A stretch of DNA of 64,000 bases from Henckelia pumila (GCF_033568475.1 NW_027331831.1:2356001-2420000); one strand, 5' to 3'; shown: positions 27,071 through 39,841, counted from the stretch's first letter. Notes: a model not told the origin generated them from the letters alone. Numbers and translations are program-made.

Positions 27071-28015
27071 TAAATTTTTATATTGTTAATTTGCGCTACC
27101 CGGTGGAATAAATAGGAGTTTGGAGAGAATTATTCTTAGTATACCAATATTCAAATTTTCTATTTGAAATATGTTACATGGTTCATGTCAATGAAACTTT
27201 GTCACGGTATTACGTTTAATTAAATTCAATTGTAGGAACATAATTTATTTTTAAATTTATTTTATTTAATTCCACAATGAAATATCTAACAATAATACAA
27301 TATACTTTTAAATAGTAATTGAAAAATTATTCAATATGATCACTTTTGAATTTAAATAACAATTTAATAATAATGAAGATATCCTTTCTTTTCCCGGAAC
27401 CCCAATACATAATCAGTAAAAGCCTACCGATAATTTAAATTTTCGAATGCAAAAAATATATAATATTAGACTAAAAATTTTTAGTTTTAGAAATTCTTGT
27501 TTTCATTAAATTTTATATTATAATCCAAAAATACTATGTTTCACGATGATGGTAATATAGAAAGATAACATCATACTTAGATCAAATGAGTTTTTTTTTT
27601 GTATAAAAATAAAAATTTAGTTGAATTGATTTTTTAAAATGATCAAACGAAGCTCAACTAGAGCTTATTTCAAATTCTGGCGTAGAGACAGAAAGACCCC
27701 ACATTCATAGAAGCCGTTGGGATTTCAAAGCTTCACAAAAATTTGAAGCAGAAGATTATTATCATAGACACTTTAAAATCTTCTGTTTCGTTGCGGAACT
27801 TTCAAGAAATTTTTTTTGAGCAAATAAATAAAAATACTTATTCAAAAATCACAAGAAAAAAAGAGGAAAGAATGTGCCAAATTCCGTGATTCAGAGAGAT
27901 ATATGTTGTTGGAGTCTTGCAGAGAAGACGAAGAAACGGAGCAAAAAACCAAGGCTTCCTTTCGAATTCTTGGAAGCTGAAAAGAAGAGGAAAGATTAGA
28001 GTGCAATTGCAAGCA
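27071..28015. other. AT-rich spacer and 5' flank of the F-box/LRR gene
   Basis: No coding sequence is seen up to the ATG at 28016. The upstream in-frame codons back to 27917 carry no ATG and are probably 5' UTR. Confidence 0.5.
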
Positions 28016-29725
28016 ATGGCATTTTCACCTGAGAAAGAAAACCAAAATTCTCTGTGGTTTAAGCACAAGAAAGCTTTGAACCATGTACTCTTCACAATGC
28101 GCCGCCATTCTCTGACCCCAAAACAAACCCAACCCCAGAATCAAAGGCAACGGCCACCTCTAACTGAATTTCCACAGCCCACCAGCAGAATCCATGATTT
28201 CCCTCTCACAAATCTTGTTTCTGATATCACTTCACTTCTTTCAGATGAAATATTGCTCAAGATTCTTGCAAGGGTGCCAAGATCTCAGAGGAATTCCATT
28301 TTCCTTGTTTCAAAGAGGTGGCTCAGTCTGCAAGGCAGGCTCGTGAGGTCCATCAAGATTCTTGATTGGGATTTTCTGGTTTCAGGTCGACTGTTCTCGA
28401 GGTTCCCTAATCTTATTCGTGTTCATTTGGTTAATGGGTGCTTGATTTCCTCAAGAAATTTTGGTGTTATTTGTACTCACAAGACTGCGTCCTTTCATGT
28501 TGGTCATGACGTTGAGATGAAAGATCGGTTTTTTAATGAAAACTCTGTGTTGGAAGCTGATGAAGTCGACAGAGGTTTAAAGATTTTGGCCAGTGGGTGC
28601 CCAAATTTGAGGAAATTAACAGTGATGAACTCGAGCGAAATGGGGATATTGAGTGTGGCTGAGGAGTGCCCCGCATTGCAAGAACTTGAGCTACATATGT
28701 GCAACGACCAAGTTCTCCGTGGAATCGCTGCGTATCAGAATTTACAGGTTTTAAGGTTAAGTGGTGCTGTGGATTGTTCTTACAATTCATTAGTTTCAGA
28801 TCTTGGATTGACTATTTTAGCACAAGGGTGTAAGAAATTGGTGAAGGTTGAGTTGAGCAGATGTAAAGGGAGTTATGAAGGGATCAAAGCTATCGGGCAG
28901 TGTTGTCAAACTCTTGAAGAGCTGATTATTTGTGATCATAGGATGGAAGATGGATGGATATTCGCACTTCCTTATTGCGAAAAGTTGAAGACATTAAGGT
29001 TTTTATTGTGTAAACAAATTGATCGGGTCTCCGGAGCTGATGAGCATTTAGGACCTTGTTCCGCCCTTGAACATTTGCATATCGAGAAGTGTCAATTAAG
29101 GGACAAGAAGGTTTTAGGGGCATTATTCGTTGCGTGCCAAAACGTGAAGGATGTGGTTCTGAAGAATTGCTGGGGAATAGATGATGATATGTTCAGCACT
29201 GCAAGCGCTTTCAGGTAATGAGATTCTTCTATTCCTTTCATGTTCAGCAAGATTTTGAAAATCTTATGTTCTGTGTTTGATTGATATCTTAACGTTTTCG
29301 ACTTCATTTATGCTGTGATCCAAGTGAAGCTGATATAATGTAAGAACAACCAAGAAAAAGAGAGTTGCATAGGCAATATGATGCCACCTAACCATATAAA
29401 AACCAATAACCAAACTTTTCTGCTGTGTACATTTGTCTAACTTGGGCTATTTTGATTCATCCGCAGGAGAGTAAGATCGCTATCTTTGGAAGGGTGCTCG
29501 TTGATAACGACGGATGGTCTGGAGTCGGTGATCATTTCTTGGAACGAACTTAAGAGCCTCAAAGTGAAATCATGTAACAATATAAAGGATTGTACTCCTT
29601 CGAGTGCTTTTTCTTCTCTCAAGGACTTGAAATGGAAGCCCGATTCGAAATCTATCCTTTCGGCTAATCTTGCAGGAACTGGAATGGGAAAGAAGAATGG
29701 GTTACAGAATTTTCAAGAGATCTAG
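28016..29725 (+). CDS. F-box protein with leucine-rich repeats (RNI-like)
   Basis: The gene has two exons, 28016-29214 and 29467-29725, joined AG|G at a GT-AG junction to give 485 residues. The F-box spans about residues 72-112 ([15 protein letters not shown], then [12 protein letters not shown]). Behind it come degenerate leucine-rich repeats (for example [31 protein letters not shown]), ending in [11 protein letters not shown] and LKSLKVKSC. Such proteins join the SKP1-CUL1 ubiquitin ligase and choose substrates through the repeats; the substrate here is unknown. The ATG at 28016 is the first in frame. Sequence and length resemble the Arabidopsis pair At5g07670/At5g51380 as I remember them. 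The gene looks intact. Confidence 0.9.
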
Positions 29726-31560
29726 TGATTGGAAATCTTTGCCTGGTGCTTAGAACTTCAGATTCTTAAAAAAAACTATGCCCAAAAGCCTTGTTTTCTT
29801 GTGTTCTTACCCGTTCTCTTTATGTAAGATTGGTATTTACAGTTCTTTGTTAGACCTTCAGATTTTTGAATCTACATAATTTCTTGACAAAATCTCCGGT
29901 GGTGAGACGGTTTCACAAGTAAATTTTGTTACTTTTGGTGCTAAAAATATTATCTTTTATTGTAAATATGCGTAAGATTGACCCGTCTCACGGATGAACC
30001 GTCTCGAAACACATTTTTTTCAAATGACATTCATCCCTTGATATTACCTGATAGTGTGTAGTGCAAAACCTAAGAGATGTGTAACTCCATCAACTATCAT
30101 AAAAAACTATCAGCGAAATATGGATTATTAGTGATCATACTTAAGGTGTGTCAAATAACTTGAATCTCAAAGACAAATCATACAAGAGCTTTAAATGAGA
30201 CAATATAGATCATAAGGTGCAGATATCGAGAAAAAGTCGATCGTTGGGATTTGGATCTATCAATTAAGGGGGAAAAAAATAATAGATATGAGCAAGCAAC
30301 GAGGCAAAAAAATAGAGTAAATGTGAAAATAGTGAAACAAGCTATGAAGCTAGTTCAAAGTTCAAAGACTTGTTCAATAAAATCTATGCTTCAAGCAATC
30401 TAATTCTTTCACTCAAATCACTTAGAATATCCCAAAGTGTGAATAGTTTTTAAATAAGCTAAAACCAATTTGTATATCTAGCACTTTCTGTTGTATTCTG
30501 ATCACATATAAATTATTATATTGTGATATGAAAGTATGGTTGGATCCTGTTGTATGATTTGACCATTGCACCTGTATTAAGCCCATGTAAATCGTTTTGT
30601 TATATGATTTGAACGTCTCAACGAGCTTTCTAGATAATAATTGGCCATGTTGTGTGATTTGGACATATTTTAATGATTTTTTCTCCGCTTAAAGAAAAAG
30701 TGAATACATAGAATTAGTTGATTTCGAACTTTCATAAACAAACATGTGTATTTACTTTTCGAATTTATTTTATATATCAATATAATATTGCAACAAACAT
30801 ATTATATATATATTTAAAACTTAAATCCGCAAGAAACTAAGTATATAACACATTATTATATCAAATATTCAAATATATTTGAAGTCGAACTACCTAGAAG
30901 TCTAGAACCAACTTATGTCTAAAATATTTAAAACTCGAATAAAATTGTAAAAACAATCTATTCACCTCTCTCTAAACCTCATTTTTTGTTTATGCCATCT
31001 TAACAAATTTATCATCCATATACTTAATATCATTCATTGTCACATATCACAAATCAAACTACGTTGCCATTTTAAACAAATCATTTTACCCTCTTTAATT
31101 ATACTTATGGCACATATAAACTCTCGTGTGCATGATTTTATCCAACTCCCATCGAAATACCATTGATTAAATATATTGTAAAAAAATAACTTGATTCATT
31201 GAATATTTTTATAAACTCATATAATGGATAAGATTTATACATGTCAAGAACGTACATTAAGCTCCAAAATCATTATTAAATTAAATATAAATAAATATGC
31301 AAGTCAAATATATAATTATTAAAATTTAAAATTTTTTGGATTAAAAAACTAATTCGACTCATCTTATATACGACTGTGGGTCTAGAATATATTCATTTTA
31401 CAATTATTAACGTTATGCAGATATTTAATTAAATTAATAAAATAAATATATGCTATAATTAATACTTAAAACTACAGGGATCAAATTGTGAAATTAACGG
31501 TGAAAAGGGGGTTTATGCAAATGAGGTATAGTTGAGATGGCACATTGAAATTTGTAAATA
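29726..31560. other. AT-rich intergenic spacer
   Basis: Apart from the MITE-like copy at 29901-30010 I see no gene. The region 30650-31450 is very AT-rich and has only short frames. Confidence 0.5.
29901..30010. mobile_element. MITE-like repeat, copy 2 (GTGAGACGG-type termini)
   Basis: It starts GGTGAGACGGTTTCACAAG and ends with GACCCGTCTCAC and GAACCGTCTCG, so the ends are inverted copies. It is about 110 bp with an AT-rich middle. It belongs with the copy at 26942-27070 and has the form of a common plant foldback repeat. Confidence 0.65.
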
Positions 31561-32038
31561 AACCGGATCCAGCAGTTCACCCAAAAACCTTGGCGCACCA
31601 CCACCTGACGGGAAGATCTAACGTCCAAATCTTCTTTTCCGGTGACATAAGTATCGACGTACGGCGGCGCGTAAGACGACATACATTTATCTTTTCCTGG
31701 AGGTACATTTTCTTCTTAAATTGTGAAATCTCGCAGAAATAGCTCATATTGAATGGAAATGGACTGAATTGGAAATAAATATTGGATTGAATTGCTTCAG
31801 AACTCAGTTTATGATGATTGTTAACAAACTCTGAGATAACCAGAGTGTGGGTACTTAATAGATGTTTTGGATGAATATCGAATAAGTGTTTGATAAATTG
31901 TTTTTAATCTCATTTCACGGTATTCACAAAAATGTTGGATGAAGTTCCTGCTGATATATAATTTTGGGGTAATCGTCGACGAATTTCAAGCTCGTAGTTA
32001 ATTAGGAGTGCTTTTCTTTCTCTTCATTTTCAGATTAA

Positions 32039-33160
32039 ATGTCCAATGATGTGGAAAATCCTGAAGATGGAAAGACTTCGAATGTGCGATCAGTTCCATC
32101 TGGAACTCTATCCACTTGGTGCACCGGCTTGCTGCTGCAAGTATCGGTTTATGGAATTGCCGCGGGTTATTGCATATCTGCTTCGTTGTTATCCATAATA
32201 AATAAATGGGCTGTCATGAAATTTCCTTACCCTGGAGCTCTAACAGCGCTGCAATATTTAACCAGTGCAGGTGGAGTATTGATTTGTGGATGGCTTAAGT
32301 TAATAGAACACGATAAGCTCGATCTTCTTACAATGTGGCGCTTTTTGCCTGCTGCATTTATATTTTACTTGTCCCTATTCACAAATAGCGAACTCCTCCT
32401 ACATGCTAATGTCGACACGTTCATTGTTTTTCGCTCGGTCGTCCCCATATTTGTTGCCATTGGTGAAACCCTCTACTTGCACCAGCCTTGGCCTTCTCTG
32501 AAAACATGGTTATCCCTTGGGACGATATTTGGTGGCAGTGTGCTTTACGTCGTAACAGATTATCAGTTCACTTTAATGGCCTATAGCTGGGCATTAGCGT
32601 ATTTGGTGAGCATGTCGATAGATTTTGTTTACATTAAACATGTAGTTATGACAATTGGTTTAAACACATGGGGTCTTGTTCTGTACAATAATCTTGAAGC
32701 CTTGCTGTTGTTTCCTGTGGAGTTGCTTATAATGGGAGAATTGAAGAAGATAGAGCATGAAATTTCAGATGAGTCAGAGTGGCATTCTTTTCAGGTGGTT
32801 TTGCCCGTGGGATTATCGTGTCTGTTTGGTTTAGCCATCTCCTTTTTTGGGTTCTCTTGCCGCAGAGCCATATCAGCTACAGGATTCACCGTTCTTGGCA
32901 TAGTGAACAAACTACTGACCGTTGTGATAAATCTCGTCATTTGGGATAAACACTCAACCTTTGTAGGAACTGTTGGCTTGTTGATTTGCATGATTGGGGG
33001 CATTTTGTATCAACGATCTACTAGCAGCAAATCTAAACCAGCAAAAGAAGTAATAACTCAAGAGAGTGAAGAACACCAGAAGCTGCTTGAAATGCAAAAT
33101 ATTCCTGAGAACAGTGACGATAAAAAGAAAGTTGTTGAAGTGGGAGGAGGAAAATCATAG
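32039..33160 (+). CDS. GONST3: Golgi GDP-sugar transporter GONST3 (GGLT1-like)
   Basis: A single coding exon of 373 residues encodes a nucleotide-sugar/triose-phosphate translocator with about ten membrane helices, for example YGIAAGYCISASLLSIINKW near the N terminus. The GDP-sugar signature G-x-x-N-K is present as GIVNK at residues 287-291. The blocks FPYPGALTALQY, LHANVDTFIVFRS and YIKHVVMTIGLNTWG follow Arabidopsis GONST3 closely, from memory. That protein is reported to carry GDP-L-galactose into the Golgi for pectin (rhamnogalacturonan II) synthesis; substrate here is inferred from that. The C-terminal tail is charged. A pyrimidine tract and CAG sit just before the ATG, and a donor-like GAG|GTACAT lies near 31700, so a 5' UTR intron is likely. 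Confidence 0.93.
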   Translation: MSNDVENPEDGKTSNVRSVPSGTLSTWCTGLLLQVSVYGIAAGYCISASLLSIINKWAVMKFPYPGALTALQYLTSAGGVLICGWLKLIEHDKLDLLTMWRFLPAAFIFYLSLFTNSELLLHANVDTFIVFRSVVPIFVAIGETLYLHQPWPSLKTWLSLGTIFGGSVLYVVTDYQFTLMAYSWALAYLVSMSIDFVYIKHVVMTIGLNTWGLVLYNNLEALLLFPVELLIMGELKKIEHEISDESEWHSFQVVLPVGLSCLFGLAISFFGFSCRRAISATGFTVLGIVNKLLTVVINLVIWDKHSTFVGTVGLLICMIGGILYQRSTSSKSKPAKEVITQESEEHQKLLEMQNIPENSDDKKKVVEVGGGKS

Positions 33161-33540
33161 GCCATCGTTAAAGAGATTTCTGTTAGGTCAATATTTTAAT
33201 TTACTTGTTCAAATGGTTGATGATTGATGGGTTTTGCGAAGGAAAAGATCTCAGGCTTATCAGATGCATCTCACTTTCCAATTCTTTGTTTATGTGGATT
33301 GTTGTCCAAATCAACCCTATGATTGAGGATGTGATCCTTGAAATGTAAACCTCGTGATATCTTCGAGAATGGTGGCATACATTACTCAGTACATCAATAG
33401 TGAGTAGAAAACCAACTGTGAGTAGAAAATGTTATTTCCATCCTTTTTCTTGCATGTTTACTTGGCATGTTTCAACAGATCATCATGCAAACTTTCATTA
33501 CTATGATTTATTGAGACAAAAACAAAATATTCAGACAAAT
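33161..33540. other. Spacer between GONST3 and small gene copy 1
   Basis: This holds the GONST3 3' UTR and the convergent 3' end of the small - strand gene. Nothing else is seen. Confidence 0.5.
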
Positions 33541-33834
33541 TTATTGAAATAAAGCCTTCAAATATTCAAAGCAGCCATTAAATCCCAACCAATTGTTCTT
33601 CTCCTTTCTTTCAAGTCTTGGAAACTCGGTTCTCTCCTCTTCATGAATGATGGTTTTCTCTTCTATCATTGTTTCGCCACAGGCATCATGATCCTCACTT
33701 GACTCAGAAGAATTCGTGCTGTCCGGCAGCTGTTCGTAATCCATGCCGAAAAATTGATTCCGATAACATTGCCAAGAGCTGTCACAGGAATTGAACCTGC
33801 AAGCATCGCATATATCGTATTTTGTAGAACCCAT
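33541..33834 (-). CDS. Unknown 97-residue protein, copy 1 of a local pair
   Basis: I do not recognise this protein. It starts MGSTKYDICDACRFNSC and has Cys at 9, 12, 17 and 23 (C-x2-C-x4-C-x5-C), a Ser/Glu/Asp-rich middle, and an ending GCFEYLKALFQ. There is no clear signal peptide or membrane helix. The case for a real gene is the second copy at 43383-43673: about 80% of residues and every Cys are kept, and so are the 5' flank and the 3' end. A TATA-like TATATATAAG lies about 75 bases upstream on the - strand, and an AATAAA overlaps the stop. The Cys spacing could bind metal, but that is a guess. Confidence 0.65.
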   Translation of the reverse strand: MGSTKYDICDACRFNSCDSSWQCYRNQFFGMDYEQLPDSTNSSESSEDHDACGETMIEEKTIIHEEERTEFPRLERKEKNNWLGFNGCFEYLKALFQ

Positions 33835-34459
33835 ATAGCCTCTTATTTGGTTTTGAATTTTTGATGTGTCGAGAAATTTATGGTGTTATATATATGTGTA
33901 TACTTACTTATATATAGATGATCAATGTTGGAGTTGTGAATGGACAAGGAGTTGGTATCTTGAAAGGAGTATGTGTTATGAGTAAAAAATCATGTTTTTC
34001 TCAAAAAAATTTAGAAAGATATTTTTGTTTTATTAAAAAAAACCAAAATTCTTAATATATACTATCACACACGCTTATACGTTTGTAAAATAGATGCTAT
34101 TTTTATATATATATTTTTTTGTGAATAGAGATGAAATAATGAATAGAAAATAGAAGACTTATTTTAGAATATTGAAAAAAAATGTAATTAAAACAAGAAT
34201 AATGAAAGAAAATAAATTATACTAAAGGGGGAAAAATAAAACATTTTCTAAACAAATTAAAAATATAATTTGTGTCTGTATAGGAATCAAACAAAACTTA
34301 AATTGAAAAAATCGTGTGAAGAAACCCTATCTCGAAACACACTCCTTACCTCAGTTCACCTCCAACGATCTTAGGTTTTTCAGATTGCGTCGTTCTGTGG
34401 ATCTTTCGATTATTGCTGCTGTTTATAGAATTCAAGTCTCACCTTCTTCAATCTCAACG
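33835..34459. other. Divergent spacer between small gene and LUC7-related gene
   Basis: The left part is the small gene's promoter, with a TATA-like run at about 33908-33918 and a block shared with 43674-43827. The right part is AT-rich DNA leading into the 5' UTR of the + strand splicing gene. Confidence 0.5.
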
Positions 34460-37168
34460 ATGGATGCGCAAAGAGCTTTGCTCGATGAACTCATGGGTGC
34501 AGGTTAGATGCAACTTCCTTTGAAACCCTTGTTGTTTCTATTCCGATTCGATGAGCCTTTCTCTTTCTGTTTTTAGCTTATAGTGTCTGTTTTTTTGCTT
34601 TGTTGAAAAATTTGTCACCATTTTTGTTCAATTAATTTGTAGAACATCGGTTGCTTATGACGGAACCAAATTTGAGCGTTACATTAAGAATTTTCGTGAA
34701 CATGAATTGACTTTGCTTAATGAAACCTATTGCATCTTGATTGTCTGGTCCATGGTTACTTTATTTTTTAGCGGATTACAGATTCCATGTATTTTCAGAA
34801 TCCCTACATTTTGCTGTGTATTTTTTTTTCAAGATGTTCTGTTTCAGTTTACCCTGAACTTATGGTTGCTATTGAATGGTCATTGATAGCTCAACAATTT
34901 TCCATGGTTTTTGCAGCACGAAATTTGACCGATGAGGAGAGAAAAGGTTACCGCGAAATTAACTGGGACGACAAGGAAGTTTGTGGATTCTATATGGTTC
35001 GATTTTGCCCTCACGATTTGTTCGTCAACACTCGTAGTGATCTAGGTGCAGTTTCTAACATTTCATTCCTTACACCCTTTAATCTTTATTGCAATTTTTG
35101 GTAGGAAATTCAATTGAAGATTTTAACCAAAGACATTTATTTTTTATTTGAATGATTTATCATTTCTCGGTGAACAAACCAAAGTTATTCCTTTTATTTT
35201 TGCAACTATTTAACTGTTGTATTTATTTTCAGTTCCATGTTATGCTTACAAGTCATTTTTGTGTCTGTTGCAACAGGATTGTGCCCAAAGATTCATGATC
35301 CAAAATTGAAGGAAAGGTAGTGAATGGTTTATCGATCTAGAATTTTTTGTCACGATGATTTTCCAGTGATTATGTTCTTGGTTAATTGAGTAAGCTTGAA
35401 AATAGTTAGATGTTGAACTTCTTCAACTTTTCATTTCGAACAAATTAAATCTCCATTTAAATTTTTTTTAATTGTAGATTATTCATGTGTATTAACTGTT
35501 TATACCATAAACCTGTAGATTCCCATGCATTTCTTGCCTCACGCCTCTCTAGGGATCCTTGTGCAGTTCTTGCCTCGCGCCTCTCTTTAATTTAATTGTT
35601 GTTATATTAGTTGATAATCATTTCACAAAATGCTGGCTTATTCAAGAAGAATTGTATTAGCTACCTGTTGGAATTAATTATTTTACTGTCTTCACAAATC
35701 TGAAGTTAAGCATGCATGAGCTCTCGAGGCATCATATATTTATTTTTGCGTCATAAGCATAATTGTATTTGCCACTGCATGTATGTTGTTTCTCTGTGTT
35801 TGTGTCCACAATTGTGCCAGCAGTCCCAGTTCAAACTACTAATTGAGGTGATTCCATGGTCCATGGTCCATGTATGCTTTGATACAACTTTAATCTATTA
35901 ACTAGAGGACTCTGAAAAACTGGATACATGGGCATTGATGTGATTCCTTTTATAATTTTTTTGACCAGTATCATGCTTATTGTCTTATTCCACAATTGTG
36001 ATGAGATTTGTTTCTCTCTTATAAGTTTTGAGAACTCCCCAAGACATGATTCACATGTGCCCAAATTTGAAGCTGAACTAGCCCACTTCTGCGAAAGACT
36101 GGTAAGTTTCCAATTCAACACTTATGAAGTTCAATGACTCAATAGATTCACATGATGTGACCTTATTTTATGTTAATTTTTAGGTTTCAGACTTAGATAG
36201 AAGAGTTAGACGTGGCCGTGAGCGCCTTGAACAAGATGTTGAAGTCCCTCCTCCACCTCCGATTTCTGCTGAAAAATCTGAGCAGTTGTCTATACTGGAA
36301 GAGAAGATAAAAAACCTACTTGAACAAGTTGAGTCTCTTGGTGAGGAAGGGAAGGTTGATGAAGCTGAGGCCCTCATGAGAAAGGTGTTTTAAGTTTATT
36401 CATTTATTATCTGCTATTTCCTTTTCAATCTTAAAAGAGTTTCTGGGCTAGACCTGCTGACTCTGAGTGCCATGCTTTTCAGGTCGAGATACTGAATATT
36501 GAGAAGACAGTTCTGACTCAGCAACCACAGCAGGATAAACTGTTACTGGCTGCGCAGGAGAAAAAGATGGCTCTATGTGAAATATGTGGTTCCTTTCTGG
36601 TGGCAAATGATGCCGCAGAGAGAACTCAGTCACATGTCACTGGTAAGCAGCATATGGGCTACGGCATGGTTCGTGACTTTCTGGCTGAGCATAAGGTTCG
36701 TATGTTACGTGTTATGTTTCAATGGAGAGTAATGTAATTACACGACGTTATATATACATAACCCATACTCTTTATACCCCATTTGTGAATTTATACAATC
36801 ACCAGGCAGCCAAGGAAAAGGCAAAAGAAGAAGAAAGATTGTTAAGGGAGAAAGAAGTTGAAGAACAGAGGAAGAAACGGGATCGAGAACATGAGAGCAA
36901 ACACAGAATTGACTCAGCTGACAGGGACAGGTATCGAGACAGGGAGAGGGACCGACTACGAGAACGGGATCGTTATCATGAGAGATCTCGTGAAAGGAAC
37001 GGCAGAGGAAGCCGAGATGGGGGAAGGGTATCCGATTTTAAGTACAATAGTTCGAGGAATGGAAGGGAAGGAAGTAGAGATAGATATAGAGACCGTGACA
37101 GAAGCAGATCTCGCTCCCCCATCAGGCATGGTAACAGGAGGTCATCCAGGAGTCCTGTTCGTCGTTAA
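34460..37168 (+). CDS. LUC7RL: LUC7-related U1 snRNP protein
   Basis: Seven exons (34460-34502, 34917-35045, 35277-35316, 36026-36101, 36184-36384, 36483-36695, 36806-37168) give 354 residues in one frame. LUC7 proteins belong to the U1 snRNP and help 5' splice-site choice in the nucleus. Zinc finger 1 is C37-x7-C45-x14-C60-x3-H64. A coiled-coil-like charged stretch follows, then finger 2 at 195-220 (CEIC ... HVTGKQH). The C-terminal third is rich in Arg, Glu, Asp and Ser and ends in SRSRSP and SRSPVRR, an RS-type tail. The start MDAQRALLDELMGAARNLT fits the plant LUC7-related (LUC7RL, At5g51410-like) branch rather than LUC7A/B, judging from memory. Confidence 0.92.
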
Positions 37169-39553
37169 AAGATTGTATGTATAATTTCTGAATCTGAATG
37201 CTGAAGAGGTAGCCATTTTTATGTCCCCCAAGTTTAATGTATGTGTGATTTGGAGTCTCAAATTCTGGTTGTCACTATGAGTGAACTTGTTTTTTGTTCT
37301 CACAGCTCTATTGAGACTATACCGTGTCCCTTTCATCAATATAATTAGAGGAGTAAAACTGAGGTAGGTATAAATTTATCGTCATGACACTTTTTGTCGC
37401 ACTTTGGGTTGATTGATCCATGTATTTTACATGGTTTCCTCTCGAACCCACAGCTTGTTATTGTCTGTTTTGAATGGGATCAACTCATCTCAAGTAGTTT
37501 AAAGAACAGATAACATGTTCGTTCATAGTACTGCTGCTGATGGAGAACTATTGTTTTTACAAAAGTGAGGTAACCTGCCGGTTTATTTACCCTATTAAAT
37601 ATATGCCAATTATCACAATTTTGGGTTTTTCTCTTTTGTTTATTTAGATGCTCTGGTGCAAATTCGAGTCCGATCTATTCGGTAATTCTGGTTATTCAAT
37701 CAAACCACTTGCTTGTGATTGTTGCTTACTTGGACAGCTGTGGTAAACTTTTCTTACCCGATTTGTTTTTCGCCTATTGGACATGGACTTAACTAGTTCA
37801 GCTGTGCTGATACATGGCCTAACATTAATGAAAATATCAGCCGGCTGTTGTAACTGCTTGGATTGATTTAGATTCTATGAGATACTGGATTTAAAAAGTC
37901 AAATGATTTCCTTCTAGTGTGATCTGAGGCGAACACTCGACAGGTGGCGATCAAGGACACTTCGTATTCCCTCATAACTCATTGTCTGCACCTCCAGTGT
38001 GGTAATCAAAAAATTTATAACGTTATTTATACATCGGTTCTTGATAGCAGAAGCTACATTCAAGCCACCAGGATGCGAGCATGCTCTTATTTAAGAATGT
38101 TAGAAAATGGACAATCCATACTATTAGTGACCTTTCTTTATGGAGCAAGGATGGTGAGAGGGCTGCTGTCGGTAACAAATGTTTTCTTGTGGTTGAAATG
38201 TACGGTTCTGTTGGGATAACTTCTATAATGATACCTAGCTGCAATGTTTGTTTGTTTGATATATAGAACCGAGTGTTTTTATGCAAATTGGAGCGTCATC
38301 TGTTTGTCTCGGGCCATTTGTGCTCAACAAAAAGTTGTGATGCTCACTCGATTCTTTGTTGATTCACCAAGCATCGATTCAATTTCAGTCATCTTTGTTT
38401 TGATTTATTTGAATTGAGTTGGATTGGATATGCCGTCCATTTTTTTGGCACAGTACCTTCTCCATAGATATCCGTGTGAAAACACCCTAGAAAGCTGGTT
38501 CTTGATGAAACACAGAAATGAATGTGTCGATATCTCGTTCTCGTTTTCAGTATTGTTTTGCCCGTTTAGTGGTTAATCTCATACTGTATACCTCCAAATG
38601 TTTTTCAATAATTAAGAGTTTACCACCCTCCAGATCAATTCCCTTGCATGTACTTACCGATACAATTTTGGGGAAAAAGGACTAAACTAGTTCTTGCATG
38701 GGAGAAGTCGTCCCAACTGAGGGATCGATTCATCTTGGCTTGAAGTCGAATAGATTATGCTTGCAGCGCGACGCAAAAAAGAAAACTTAAAAAAATGATG
38801 AACATGAAGTGGTTAATTGAATTGTAGTTGTCAGTCAAAGTCATTAATTCAAGTTTAACTAACATGTCATCGTCATGGTTATAGTATCTTAGAATTTGAA
38901 CTTGAATGCCAAAATGTATGCTTCAGCTTTTTATGCACCTAGGAGGCTAGAATCTGTTCTCAATTAGTGTTATGTCATCATGTCTATATATAGGTAAATT
39001 TCACCTTATCTGTGCAAGCACTGTATTAATATTGCATCTAAGGGTGGAAATCTATCAATATATGTGTGATTCAACTGAAAAAAAAAAAATGGATTTCACA
39101 AGTATTGAATCACTACCTTTAGAGGTTCATTGGGGCCGTGTCTGTTCATGTAAGATTTAATTGAATATATACATTGACATTCAAGTGAAAAGAAAGCAAT
39201 CGCAAATGGTCTTTTGGGCTTTTACAGCATACACCTACCCGTGGGTAATTAATATGAAAGATTAAATCTCCACCAAGTATAGAAAAATTGCTCAAATTTG
39301 TTGCAGACCATTATTTATTGATAGAAAGTTTCTCCAGTAACACAAGTCTTTTAAATCCAAAAAAATATAACATCTTACTTGTATATATAATATAATTATA
39401 TATATGTATGTATGTATACATAAATAGACCAAATATAACAAACAAACAAAAAAATAGACCAAATATTATTTCAAAAACAGAAGAAATTTTATCTAATCCA
39501 AAATGTTGGATCAAATAATTCGAATATTGGCCGACATCTTTGGATTGGGTTCG
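37169..39553. other. Intergenic spacer, LUC7-related to small HSP
   Basis: About 2.4 kb of AT-rich DNA. The first 200 bp are the LUC7-related 3' UTR. Only short frames are present and none resembles a known protein. Confidence 0.5.
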
Positions 39554-39841
39554 CGTCTGGAAACTTTCTGGGAGAAGCCCAGTAAGAGCAGATACCGTAC
39601 GAATAAGCCCAAGTACTGTAAGGAATAGGCCCAATTAAGAATTTCATGGGCCTATGAATGCTTCAGTCAAGAGTCCAGAACCATCTCGACGCCTAGTAAC
39701 TTCTACACAATTCCCATCCATACTATAAATAGCCACCATCTCCCTTCTCTGATCACACGCGCTAAAAAACTCACTCGCTTTTAGCACTCCGTATATCATC
39801 CTCAAGTTTTCTTCTCCTCCAAGTTTTCAACCGTATCTGCA
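39554..39841 (+). promoter_or_regulatory. Promoter of the mitochondrial small HSP gene
   Basis: A TATA box (TATAAAT) lies at about 39724-39730, some 115 bp before the ATG. Upstream are two imperfect heat-shock-element-like clusters of alternating GAA/TTC units, CTGGAAACTTTCTGGGAGAA near 39556-39575 and AGAACCATCTCGACG near 39674-39688. GGGCC boxes lie near 39629 and 39648. None of the clusters is a perfect element. Confidence 0.5.

Noticed and set aside
27917-28015. Upstream extension of the F-box/LRR frame
   Set aside because: There is no ATG in this stretch; the first in-frame ATG is 28016.
39311-39634. 107-residue - strand frame upstream of the small HSP gene
   Set aside because: It has low-complexity hydrophobic composition, overlaps the HSP promoter and resembles nothing known.
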